Source: Amycolatopsis echigonensis
GTDB taxonomy: Bacteria > Actinomycetota > Actinomycetes > Mycobacteriales > Pseudonocardiaceae
Direction of reading: 5' to 3'
DNA: 64,000 bases
Assembly: GCF_014174495.1 (NCBI RefSeq)
Contig: NZ_JACJHR010000052.1
Span: 1 to 64,000, forward strand
Shown here: positions 51,418-59,791 of the stretch, piece after piece
How positions within the stretch are numbered: position 1 is the stretch's first letter
Layout of the letters: every line of letters starts with the position of its first letter
The notes under the pieces: model-generated
The model's database searches: none
Told to the model about the DNA's origin: nothing
Seen by the model: the letters and a program-made list of their open reading frames with translations, nothing else
Translations under genes and position numbers: made by a program

Positions 51418-51452
51418 CGATCGCCCCCGGACTGTCTGTTCGGGGGCGATCG
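51418..51452 (+). terminator. Terminator of the MarR-MFS operon
   Basis: A 12-bp perfect stem (51418-51429 with 51441-51452, CGATCGCCCCCG) followed by TCGTCTTT. It begins about 20 bases after the MFS stop. Confidence 0.85.
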
Positions 51453-51558
51453 TCGTCTTTGGACGAATACACTCGCTGTTTACCTTTTAGTCCGATTCAG
51501 GGGGTTTTCGCCGCATACGGTCGCTGCGTTCCCACCGAGAAGCGACCCTGGAGGCCCC

Positions 51559-53640
51559 GTGTCCCTGGAGCCCGGACGACTGCTGCCCTTGTTCACCGCG
51601 CATTCCGGCGGCCGGTCACCGATCACCTGCGAGTACCGCTGCGGCAACGCGTGTGCGCACGAGGCCCCGAACCCGACCGGCAACGACTACTTCGGCGACA
51701 TCGCCAAGGGCGTCTCGCGGCGCGGCGTGTTCAAGGCCGGTGCGGTGATGGCCGCGGCGGCGGGCGGGTTCGCGGCCCTGTCCGGCACTGCTGCCGCGGC
51801 CGCCCCGGCCCAGGCTCCCGCCCCGCTGGCGAAGGGCCGTGCGGTGCCCGGCACCGACTTCACGCCGGTGCCGGCGAACAAGCTCGACGCCGTCAGCATC
51901 CCGGACGGATACGCCCAGCACGTGGTGATCCGCTGGGGCGACCCGGTGGTCCCCGGCGCGCCGAAGTTCGATTTCCGCAAGCAGACCGCCGCCGCGCAGG
52001 CCAAGCAGTTCGGCTACAACAACGACTTCGTCGGCCTGATTCCGCAGGACCCGCTCGGCCTGCGCAATCTGCTGGTGGTCAACCACGAGTACACCACCGA
52101 GGTGCACCTGTTCCCGGCCGATCAGTACGACCCGGCCAACCCCACCGAGGAGCAGGTGAAGATTGCCTGGGCGGCACACGGATTGTCGGTGCTGCAGACG
52201 CTGCGCGACCCGATCGGCGGCGCGCTGCGCACCGTGCCGAGCCCGCTGAACCGGCGGATCACGCTCGACACGATCTTCGAGGTGCGCGGTCCGGCGGCCG
52301 GTTCGAAGTACCTCAAGACGTCGGCCGACCCGACCGGCAAGCGCGTGCGCGGCACGCAGAACAACTGCTCCGGCGGTGTCACGCCGTGGGGCACCGTGCT
52401 GTCCGGCGAGGAGAACTTCCACCAGTACTTCGCCCACGCCGACAAGGTCTCCGATCCGACCGAAGCCGCGCGGCTCAAGCGGTACGCGGTCGGCACCGGC
52501 GAGAGCACGCGCAAATGGGAGCGCTTCGACAAGCGCTGGGACGTTTCGCGCGAGCCCAACGAGCCCAACCGGTTCGGCTGGGTCGTCGAAATCGACCCGA
52601 ACGACCCGAATTCCACGCCGGTGAAGCACACCGCGCTCGGCCGGTTCAAGCACGAGGCGGCGAACGTCAAGATCACCGCGGACGGCCGGGTCGCGGTGTA
52701 CTCCGGCGACGACGAGCGGTTCGAGTACATCTACAAGTTCGTCTCGAAGGGCAAGTACAAGAAGGGGAATTCCGCGCTCGCCCGGCGGCACAACTCGGCG
52801 CTGCTGGACGAGGGGACCCTGTACGTCGCCAAGTTCTCCGGCAACAGCCCGGGCGAGATCGACGGTTCCGGCAAGCTGCCCGCCGACGGCGAATTCGACG
52901 GCACCGGAGAGTGGATTCCGCTTGCCAGCGGCGACAAGTCCTTTGTGGACGGATTTACCGCCGAGGAGGTCTACGTGTTCACCCGCCAGGCCGCCGACCG
53001 CGCCGGGGCGACCAAAATGGACCGTCCGGAGGACATCGAGCCGAACCCGGTCAACGGCCGGATCTACGCCGCGCTCACCAACAACTCCGACCGCGGCGCG
53101 GCGGGCAAGGCGGCCCCGGACGAGGCGAACCCGCGCACCCGCAACAAAAACGGGCACATCCTCGAATGGGACGAGGACCGCGGCGACGCCGCCGCGACCC
53201 GGTTCTCCTGGCGGCTGCTGCTCGTCTGCGGCGACCCGGCCACGGCCGACACCTACTTCGGCGGCTTCCCGAAGGACCAGGTCAGCCCGATCTCGTGCCC
53301 GGACAACGTGGCGTTCGACCCGCACGGCAACCTGTGGATCTCCACCGATGGCAACACGCTCGGCGCGAACGACGGCCTCTTCTCGGTTCCGGTGACCGGT
53401 CCCGAGCGCGGGCACGTGAAGCAGTTCCTGTCGGTGCCGGTCGGCGCCGAGACGTGCGGTCCGGTCGTCACCGAAAACCTCGTGCTCGTCGCGGTGCAGC
53501 ATCCCGGCGAGGACGCGCCGAGTTCGGCGAACCCGACCTCGCACTGGCCGGACGGCGGCACCTCGCAGCCGCGGCCGGCGATCGTGTCGGTGTGGAAGAA
53601 GGGGGCCTTCGGAGTGCCCGGCAAGATCGGCCGCCGGTAA
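51559..53640 (+). CDS. PhoX-family alkaline phosphatase, Tat-exported
   Basis: A 693-residue protein (DUF839/PhoX). After about 50 residues a Tat signal appears, SRRGVFKAGAVMAAAAGGFA, so the folded protein with its metal centre (Ca and Fe in known PhoX) is exported. Conserved PhoX segments include NHEYTTEV, NNCSGGVTPWGTVLSGEEN, RFGWVVEIDPNDP, GDDERFEYIYKFVSKGKY, and the late CPDNVAFDPHGNLWISTDG. It would release phosphate from organic esters outside the cell. GTG 51559 has GGAGG upstream. No Pho box was found by eye. Followed 54 bases later by a secreted-protein gene. Confidence 0.88.
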   Translation: MSLEPGRLLPLFTAHSGGRSPITCEYRCGNACAHEAPNPTGNDYFGDIAKGVSRRGVFKAGAVMAAAAGGFAALSGTAAAAAPAQAPAPLAKGRAVPGTDFTPVPANKLDAVSIPDGYAQHVVIRWGDPVVPGAPKFDFRKQTAAAQAKQFGYNNDFVGLIPQDPLGLRNLLVVNHEYTTEVHLFPADQYDPANPTEEQVKIAWAAHGLSVLQTLRDPIGGALRTVPSPLNRRITLDTIFEVRGPAAGSKYLKTSADPTGKRVRGTQNNCSGGVTPWGTVLSGEENFHQYFAHADKVSDPTEAARLKRYAVGTGESTRKWERFDKRWDVSREPNEPNRFGWVVEIDPNDPNSTPVKHTALGRFKHEAANVKITADGRVAVYSGDDERFEYIYKFVSKGKYKKGNSALARRHNSALLDEGTLYVAKFSGNSPGEIDGSGKLPADGEFDGTGEWIPLASGDKSFVDGFTAEEVYVFTRQAADRAGATKMDRPEDIEPNPVNGRIYAALTNNSDRGAAGKAAPDEANPRTRNKNGHILEWDEDRGDAAATRFSWRLLLVCGDPATADTYFGGFPKDQVSPISCPDNVAFDPHGNLWISTDGNTLGANDGLFSVPVTGPERGHVKQFLSVPVGAETCGPVVTENLVLVAVQHPGEDAPSSANPTSHWPDGGTSQPRPAIVSVWKKGAFGVPGKIGRR

Positions 53641-53694
53641 CACTTTGGAGTGTTTCTCACCGCCGAACGGGCTTCCTGGGTCTAGCTTCACCGC

Positions 53695-55101
53695 GTGAGG
53701 CGGGCAAGGAAAGTCGCGATCGGACGTACGGCGGGCGCGGCGGCGGGCACTGCGATGCTGGTCGGCGCGCTCGCCGTCGTCACTCCCGGATCGGCGCCCG
53801 CCGAGGGCGCCCCGGATTGCGGCGGCATCGCGGCCAACCCGAGCGTGGAGGACGCCGGTTCGCCCGGCGGACCGCCGAGCGGGTACCTGTTCACCCCCGC
53901 CGCGCCGGTTCCGCGCAGCACCCCGCCGGACCGGGTGCCGAAGCTGGTCACCAGCACCGCGTACGCGGTCGACGGACACGTCAACGCCCAGATCCAGACG
54001 CCGGACGGCCGGGTCAGCTCGGCCAGCCAGCAGGTGAAAGCCGTGCCCGGCGGGCAATACGCGTTGTCGGTGTGGACGGGTACGGCCCAATCCGGCCTCG
54101 GTTCGCACGCGAGCGCGACCACCGGGCTGAGCTTCGCCGACCGCACCGGCCGCGTGCTGGTGGAGAAACCGGTCGCGGTGACGCACGACATCGCCTCCGA
54201 CGGCAAGCTCGCGCAGCAACAGGTGCCGCCGGTCACCGCGCCGGACGACACCGCGGCGGTCTCGTTTTTCGCCAGTACCAACCACAACTGGGTGCTGTGG
54301 GACTGCGTGCACGTGGCTCTCGCCGCGTTCGCGGTGAAGATGGAGGTGCGGAATCCGGCGGACGGAACGTGGGGCCCGTCGGCTGCCATCCCGGCCGGCG
54401 ACGCCGCGCATTTCCGCATCTCCGTCTCCAACACCGGCTCCGAGCCGCTCACCGCGCTGCTCGTGAAAGACCCGTGGTGCTCCGGCCTTCCCGGCGCGTT
54501 CGACCTCGCGGCCGGCGCGTCGCGGGAGCTCACCTGCGACCACCCGAACCTGACTGAGGACGACAACGGACACGTCAACACCGCGAAGGTCACTGGCTCC
54601 GGCCCGGGCGGGCCGCTCGCCGAGCAGAAGGCGACCGCGACGGTCACCGTCACACCGCAGCCGGCGGTCGGCAAGATCGGCGACCGGGCGTGGAAAGACC
54701 TGAACCGCAACGGCATACAGGACGACGACGAACCCGGCTTCCCGGATCTGCCGGTGACGCTCAAGGACGGCGCGGGCGGCACTCTCGCCACCGCGCGCAC
54801 GAACGCCGACGGCAGTTACCTGTTCGACCAGCGCAAGGACGGCACCTACCAGGTGTGCTTCGACGTGTCGAAGCTGCCGGACGGGTTCACCGTCACCCAG
54901 CGCGGTGCGGGTGCGCCCGGCATGGACTCGGCCGTCGACCCGGCGACCGGCTGCACCTCGCTGTTCACCCTCGGCGGCAAGGACCGCGAGCGGATGGACC
55001 TGGACATCGGCCTCGCCCCGCCCGTGCCGACCGTCCCGCCCGCACCCCCGACCCCGACCGCGCCACCCGCCCCGACCGCCTCCGCCGCGTCCGCTCGCTG
55101 A
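53695..55101 (+). CDS. Secreted protein with SdrD B-like domain
   Basis: A 468-residue exported protein. The signal peptide is in AAAGTAMLVGALAVVTPGSA. The middle has a DUF11/CARDB-like Ig fold (HFRISVSNTGSEPLTALLVK), and the C-terminal part has a clear SdrD B domain: IGDRAWKDLNRNGIQDDDEP, then YLFDQRKDGTYQVCFDV. Such domains bind Ca and form stalks in surface adhesins. The tail is Pro/Thr/Ala-rich with no anchor motif. GTG 53695 lacks a clear Shine-Dalgarno sequence. It lies between phoX and the AftB-like gene and may be cell-surface-associated. Confidence 0.78.
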   Translation: MRRARKVAIGRTAGAAAGTAMLVGALAVVTPGSAPAEGAPDCGGIAANPSVEDAGSPGGPPSGYLFTPAAPVPRSTPPDRVPKLVTSTAYAVDGHVNAQIQTPDGRVSSASQQVKAVPGGQYALSVWTGTAQSGLGSHASATTGLSFADRTGRVLVEKPVAVTHDIASDGKLAQQQVPPVTAPDDTAAVSFFASTNHNWVLWDCVHVALAAFAVKMEVRNPADGTWGPSAAIPAGDAAHFRISVSNTGSEPLTALLVKDPWCSGLPGAFDLAAGASRELTCDHPNLTEDDNGHVNTAKVTGSGPGGPLAEQKATATVTVTPQPAVGKIGDRAWKDLNRNGIQDDDEPGFPDLPVTLKDGAGGTLATARTNADGSYLFDQRKDGTYQVCFDVSKLPDGFTVTQRGAGAPGMDSAVDPATGCTSLFTLGGKDRERMDLDIGLAPPVPTVPPAPPTPTAPPAPTASAASAR

Positions 55102-55186
55102 CCTCGGCGGCGACCACTGAGCGTCGCTTCCCGGCGGATGCGAGACTGTGGCTGAACACCACGTCTCGGGGAGGTCTGGACCAATC

Positions 55187-56869
55187 ATGACCGCGGCCGC
55201 CGGCGCGCTCGACGACCCGCACCCGTGGTATCGCCGCCCGATGGCCTGGACGTGGGCCGCCACCGCGGCGGTCCTCGTGCTGTACACGGTGCTCGCCTGG
55301 CATCGCCGGTGGATGAGCGACGACGGGCTGCTCGTGCTCCGCACCGTCCGGCAGATCCTGGCCGGGAACGGTCCGGTGTTCAACATCGGCGAGCGCGTCG
55401 AGGCGAGCACGAGTCCGTTGTGGACCTGGCTTCTCGCCGGCGTCGGCACGATCCCCGGGCCGCCGCTCGAATGGATCGCGGTGATCACCGGCCTGCTGTG
55501 CGCGGTCGGCGGCCTTTTCTTCGGCCTCGACGGCTGCCGTCGGCTCTACGCCGGATCAGTGGCCCCCGCCGGTGCGCTGGTCGTGTGCGCACTCCCGCCG
55601 TTCCGGGATTTCGCGACCTCCGGGCTGGAAACCGGTTTGGTGTTGCTGTGGCTCGGGCTGAGCTGGTGGCTGCTGGTGCGCGGCAAAGCGCCGGTCGCCA
55701 CCGCGATCGTGCTCGGATTAGGCCCGCTCGTGCGACCGGATCTGGCGTTGTTCAGCGTGATCGGCTTCGTCGCCCTCGTGCTGCTGCGCCGCCCGCGATG
55801 GCTTGCCGCGCTTGGCTGGCTCGGTGCGGGGATCGCGATTCCGTTGGCATACCAGGTGTTTCGGATGGGTTACTACGGTCTGCTCACCCCGAACACCGCG
55901 CTCGCCAAGGAAGCGGCGAACGCCGACTGGCCGCGCGGCTTCGAGTACCTGGCTGATCTGCTCGACCCGTACGTGCTGTGGATTCCGTTGCTGTTGCTGG
56001 TGATTGCCGCGATCCTGGTTCGCCGGTCGCGGATTCTGCTGCTGGCTTCGCTGGCGGGCGCGGTTTTGCTCGCGCTGTACGTCGTGCGCGTCGGCGGCGA
56101 TTTCATGCACGGCCGGATGTTGCTGCCCGCGTTGTTCGTGCTGCTGCTTCCGGTCATGGCGATCCCGGTGACCCGGAAGACGATCGCGTTCGGCGCCGGG
56201 GTTGCCGTGTGGGCGGTAGTCGCGGGCGGCTGGCTGCGCGTGCCGTACGAAGGCACCCATCTCGCGGTGAGCGTCACCGACGAACGCGCGTACTGGTCCT
56301 GGGCGACCGGACACGAGCACCCGGTGCTGGCGACGGATTACCTCGGACAGGACGTCATCCGTCGCGCCGTCGAGGCGGTGCAAGCGACGAAGCAGCCGGC
56401 GGTGCTCGTCTACAGCTATGGCGACGTGAAGCAGTGGTTCCGCTTCCCGACCGACCGGCCGTACGTGACCATGGCGGCCGACAGCATGGGCGCGATCAGC
56501 AACATCGCGCCGCTCGACGTGCGCATCCACGACGGCTACGGCCTGGCAAGCGACCTCGCCTCGCACTCGTCGTCGATCCCCAACGGCCGTCCCGGACACT
56601 CGAAGTGGCTGGTCGGGGCCTGGGAGGTCGCCGAAGCCGGACGCGGGGACTACGCCACCGACGGCCAGATCCGGATATTCCAGCCCGCCGAACTCGACGC
56701 CGCCCGCCAGGCGCTGCGCTGCCCGGACGTTCAGGACGTGCTCGCCTCGACCCGCGAACCCCTCACCTGGAGTCGGTTTATCGACAATTTCACCGGCGCG
56801 GTGCACCGGACGGAAATCCGCTACCCCCGGGATCCGTGGGCCGCGGCGCAGTGCGCCCCGGCGAAGTGA
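55187..56869 (+). CDS. aftB: Terminal beta-(1->2) arabinofuranosyltransferase, AftB-like
   Basis: A 560-residue polytopic GT-C enzyme. The N-terminal HRRWMSDDGLLVLRTVRQ, with D45/D46, and GNGPVFNIGERVEASTSPLW closely match mycobacterial AftB (Rv3805c), which adds terminal arabinofuranose from decaprenyl-phospho-arabinose to arabinogalactan. VFRMGYYGLLTPNTALAKEA, GGDFMHGRMLL and a C-terminal soluble part (ATGHEHPVLA, LDVRIHDGYGLA) are also shared. ATG 55187 follows GGGAGG. It is away from any emb or aftA locus in this window. It implies an arabinan-bearing wall. Confidence 0.88.
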   Translation: MTAAAGALDDPHPWYRRPMAWTWAATAAVLVLYTVLAWHRRWMSDDGLLVLRTVRQILAGNGPVFNIGERVEASTSPLWTWLLAGVGTIPGPPLEWIAVITGLLCAVGGLFFGLDGCRRLYAGSVAPAGALVVCALPPFRDFATSGLETGLVLLWLGLSWWLLVRGKAPVATAIVLGLGPLVRPDLALFSVIGFVALVLLRRPRWLAALGWLGAGIAIPLAYQVFRMGYYGLLTPNTALAKEAANADWPRGFEYLADLLDPYVLWIPLLLLVIAAILVRRSRILLLASLAGAVLLALYVVRVGGDFMHGRMLLPALFVLLLPVMAIPVTRKTIAFGAGVAVWAVVAGGWLRVPYEGTHLAVSVTDERAYWSWATGHEHPVLATDYLGQDVIRRAVEAVQATKQPAVLVYSYGDVKQWFRFPTDRPYVTMAADSMGAISNIAPLDVRIHDGYGLASDLASHSSSIPNGRPGHSKWLVGAWEVAEAGRGDYATDGQIRIFQPAELDAARQALRCPDVQDVLASTREPLTWSRFIDNFTGAVHRTEIRYPRDPWAAAQCAPAK

Positions 56870-56921
56870 CCGACGACTCCCCGGACTGGCGAATCAGCGG
56901 CAGACGCCTACCGTGGCCGGT

Positions 56922-57599
56922 ATGACCGACCTCCCGCTCGCCTTGATCACCGGTGCCTCCCGGGGCATCGGCGCCGCTATCGCGCACCAGCTCTCCCCGA
57001 CGCACCGCCTGCTCCTCGGCGGCCGCGACACCGACGCCCTCGCGAAGGTGGCCGAGGAACTGCCCGGCGCCGAGCCGTGGCCGGTCGACCTCACCGACGC
57101 CGCTTCCCTCGAAGCCGCGGCCGGCAAGATCGACCGGCTGGACGTGCTCGTCCACTCCGCGGGCATCGGCAAAATCGGCACGGTCGCGGACTCGCCGTCC
57201 TCCGTCTGGCGCACGAACCTCGAGGTGAACGTCATCGCGGTGGCCGAACTGACCCGGCTGCTGCTGCCCGCGCTGCGCGCCGCGAACGGCCACGTCGTGG
57301 TGATCAACTCCGGTGCTGGCTACACCGCTCGCCCGGGCTGGGGCCCTTACGCGGCAAGCAAATTCGCCGTCCGCGCCTTCGCCGACTCGCTGCGGGCGGA
57401 GGAACCGGGTCTGCGTGTGACGTCTGTCTTTCCAGGTCGCACCGACACTGACATGCAACGCGAGGCCCGTGCTCAGGAGGGTGGCGAGTACGAGGCGGAG
57501 AAGTATTTGCGGCCGGATTCGGTGGCGACGGCGGTGCTTACCGCGGTGACGGCTACTCCGGAGGCGCACTTCACGGAGATTCAGGTTCGGCCGCGTTGA
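56922..57599 (+). CDS. Short-chain dehydrogenase/reductase
   Basis: A 225-residue SDR. TGASRGIGAAIA binds the cofactor, HSAGIG replaces the usual NNAG, and the catalytic motif is YAASKFAVRAFADSL preceded by NSGAGY. ATG 56922 is preferred to GTG 56913. Slightly short for the family, and the C-terminus (HFTEIQVRP) resembles actinobacterial SDRs of unknown substrate. It starts about 50 bases after the AftB-like gene and may be co-transcribed; it converges on the deaminase gene across an inverted repeat. Confidence 0.87.
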   Translation: MTDLPLALITGASRGIGAAIAHQLSPTHRLLLGGRDTDALAKVAEELPGAEPWPVDLTDAASLEAAAGKIDRLDVLVHSAGIGKIGTVADSPSSVWRTNLEVNVIAVAELTRLLLPALRAANGHVVVINSGAGYTARPGWGPYAASKFAVRAFADSLRAEEPGLRVTSVFPGRTDTDMQREARAQEGGEYEAEKYLRPDSVATAVLTAVTATPEAHFTEIQVRPR

Positions 57600-57660
57600 G
57601 GTCCGCGTTCCGGTTCTAGGGAGTGGTGCGGTGGGCACCCCGAAGCCGGATTGTGCTGAC

Positions 57661-57715
57661 GGTTGGTGGGTGCTTGTCAAGGCGGGAAAGATGCCTTGAC
57701 AAGAACCCACCAACC
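57661..57715. repeat. 23-bp inverted repeat between convergent genes
   Basis: Arms 57661-57683 and 57693-57715 pair with one mismatch around loop GGGAAAGAT. Unlike the 35.9/48.0 kb repeat, its arm core is CTTGTCAAGGC with GGTTGGTGGGT outside. It probably terminates both the SDR and deaminase transcripts. The rest of 57600-57802 is G/T-rich and holds no gene. Confidence 0.8.
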
Positions 57716-57802
57716 GCAGGGAGGCTTCGTATCGGGGTGCAGGGCGGGGGCTGGGTGCCTGGTTGTCGGGTGTGTCTGCTGCGGTTTGGTGGGGTTTTCG
57801 GG

Positions 57803-59110
57803 TCAGGCGCGTAGGCGGGCGGCGGTGTCGGCGACTGTCGCCTGGATCTCGCGGCGGTCGACTCGGGTCGGTTCGGCGTCGGCGACTACCTGTTCGCCTG
57901 CGACCCATACGTCGCGCACTCGTCGAGATCCGGCGGCCCACACGAGGTTCGCCAGTAGCTGCTCGTCGGGCACGTCCAGGCCGGCGGCGAACGCCGGGTC
58001 GTCGAGGTCGACGTGTACCAGGTCGGCCCAGCGGCCCGGCTCCAGTACGCCGAGGTCGTCGCGGCCGAGTGCTTCCGCGCCGCCGCGGGTGGCCATCAGG
58101 AAGACGTCCTTCGCGGTCACCACGGTGGAGTCATCGTTGGCCAGCCGCGCCAGCATCGCGGTGAGCTGCAGTTCTTCCCACAGGTCGATGTCGTCGTTCG
58201 ACGCCGGGCCGTCGGTGCCGAGGCCGATCGCGACGCCCGCCGCGCGCAGGTCCTTGATCCGTGCGATCCCCGACGCCAGTTTCGCGTTCGAGCCGGGGCA
58301 GTGCGCCATTCCGACGCCTCGCGCGGCGAAGATCGCGATGTCCTCATCGGACAGATGGATCGCGTGCGCGGCAAGCGTGCGGCCGTTGAACATCCCGAGC
58401 GAATCCAGCAGCTTCGGCACCGAGCCGTGTTCCTTGCGCTGCTCGACATCCTCCGCGGCGGCCTCGGCGACGTGGATCTGCACCAGCGCACCCCGCGCGG
58501 CCGCCGATTCCGCAGTCGCGCGCAGTCCGTCCGGGTTCAGCATGTACGCCGAGTGCGGGCCGTAACCCAGTTCGATCCGTTCTCCCGGACCGAACCGCAG
58601 GCCGTCGGCGTCGATCCAGCGGTCGATCGCCGCCAGCGTCGAGCGCCAGTCCATGCCGGGCAGTTCGATCACCGGCGGGGCGACGAGCACCCGGCCGCCG
58701 GTGGCGAGCACCGCGTCCACGAGCTGTTCGCCCTCGAAATACATTTCCGCGCTGGTCGTCACGCCGTGCCGGAGCATTTCGACCGATCCGAGCAGCATGC
58801 CGGTGCGCACGTCCGCCGGCTTCAGTTTCGCCTCGGTCGGCCAGATGATCTCGCGCAGCCAGCGCAGCAGCGGCAGGTCGCCGCCCATCCCGCGCAGGAG
58901 CGTCATCGGGCTGTGCGCGTGCGCGTTCACCAAGCCGGGCACCAGGATTCCGGTCAGCCGGGTCTCCTCGCCGGCGAACTCCGGTGCGCTCGAAGCCGGT
59001 CCGACGAACGAAATCCGGCCCGCGTCGTCGACATCCACGACGGCGTCACGGAGCAGGGAGCAGGACGGATCGGCGGGCAGAACAACCGGGGCGTGGAAGC
59101 GACGCGACAT
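57803..59110 (-). CDS. Amidohydrolase, SAH/MTA deaminase type
   Basis: A 435-residue metal-dependent deaminase. Zinc ligands appear in VNAHAHSPM, LVQIHVAEA, AHAIHLSD and GLGTDGPASNDD, in the order of the 5-methylthioadenosine/S-adenosylhomocysteine deaminase and chlorohydrolase group. It should remove the amino group of an adenosine- or guanine-like compound. ATG 59110. Exact substrate not decidable from sequence; related actinobacterial enzymes act on 8-oxoguanine or SAH. Single gene, followed by the NarL-type system upstream on the same strand. Confidence 0.87.
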   Translation of the reverse strand: MSRRFHAPVVLPADPSCSLLRDAVVDVDDAGRISFVGPASSAPEFAGEETRLTGILVPGLVNAHAHSPMTLLRGMGGDLPLLRWLREIIWPTEAKLKPADVRTGMLLGSVEMLRHGVTTSAEMYFEGEQLVDAVLATGGRVLVAPPVIELPGMDWRSTLAAIDRWIDADGLRFGPGERIELGYGPHSAYMLNPDGLRATAESAAARGALVQIHVAEAAAEDVEQRKEHGSVPKLLDSLGMFNGRTLAAHAIHLSDEDIAIFAARGVGMAHCPGSNAKLASGIARIKDLRAAGVAIGLGTDGPASNDDIDLWEELQLTAMLARLANDDSTVVTAKDVFLMATRGGAEALGRDDLGVLEPGRWADLVHVDLDDPAFAAGLDVPDEQLLANLVWAAGSRRVRDVWVAGEQVVADAEPTRVDRREIQATVADTAARLRA

Positions 59111-59140
59111 AACGAGATAGTACGGGCGTCCCAGTGGCGG

Positions 59141-59791
59141 TTAATCCACTACGCCGCTACGCCAGGCCCAAGCTGCGATTTCCACTCGGTTACGCGCGCC
59201 GACTTTGCCCTGCACCGAAGCCAAATGCGTCTTGACCGTCGACAGCGACAGGAACAACTCCGCGCCGATCTCGGTGTTGGTGAGTCCACGCGCGGCGGCC
59301 TTCACCACGTCCAGCTCGCGCGCGGTCAGCGGCTCGGACGGAGCCGACGCCTCGCGCTTGGTGCTGGCACCGTCGAAATGCTTCAGCAGCCGCACGGTGA
59401 TCTGCGGAGACACCAGCGCGTCACCGCGGTCGGCCGCGCGCACCGCCTCGATCAGCAGGGCGGGTCCGGCGTCCTTGAGCAGGAAGCCGCTCGCGCCGTT
59501 GCGCAGCGCGGTGTGCACGTATTCGTCGAGGTCGAAGGTGGTGACCACGACGACCTTCAGCGGGTCGGCGACGTCCGGCCCGGCCAGCTGCCGCGTGACC
59601 TCCAGCCCGTCCAGCCCCGGCATGCGGATGTCCAGCAGGCAGACGTCCGGGCGCAGTTCACGCGCCTTGGCGACCGCGGAGACGCCGTCCGGCACGTCCG
59701 CGACCACCTCGATGTCGTCCTGGGCGTCCAGGATCATACGGAAACCCATCCGCACCATTTCCTGGTCGTCCGCGATCAGTACCCGGATCAC
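59141..59791 (-). CDS. NarL/FixJ-type response regulator
   Basis: A 216-residue regulator. Receiver: IADDQEMVRMGF, phospho-acceptor Asp in VCLLDIRMPG, and FLLKD. LuxR helix-turn-helix: LTARELDVVKAAARGLTNTE then LSTVKTHLAS. GTG 59791 overlaps the stop of the kinase gene (GTGA), giving coupled translation. Likely target is the ABC exporter transcribed divergently at 61778, a frequent arrangement, but unproven. Confidence 0.9.
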   Translation of the reverse strand: MIRVLIADDQEMVRMGFRMILDAQDDIEVVADVPDGVSAVAKARELRPDVCLLDIRMPGLDGLEVTRQLAGPDVADPLKVVVVTTFDLDEYVHTALRNGASGFLLKDAGPALLIEAVRAADRGDALVSPQITVRLLKHFDGASTKREASAPSEPLTARELDVVKAAARGLTNTEIGAELFLSLSTVKTHLASVQGKVGARNRVEIAAWAWRSGVVD

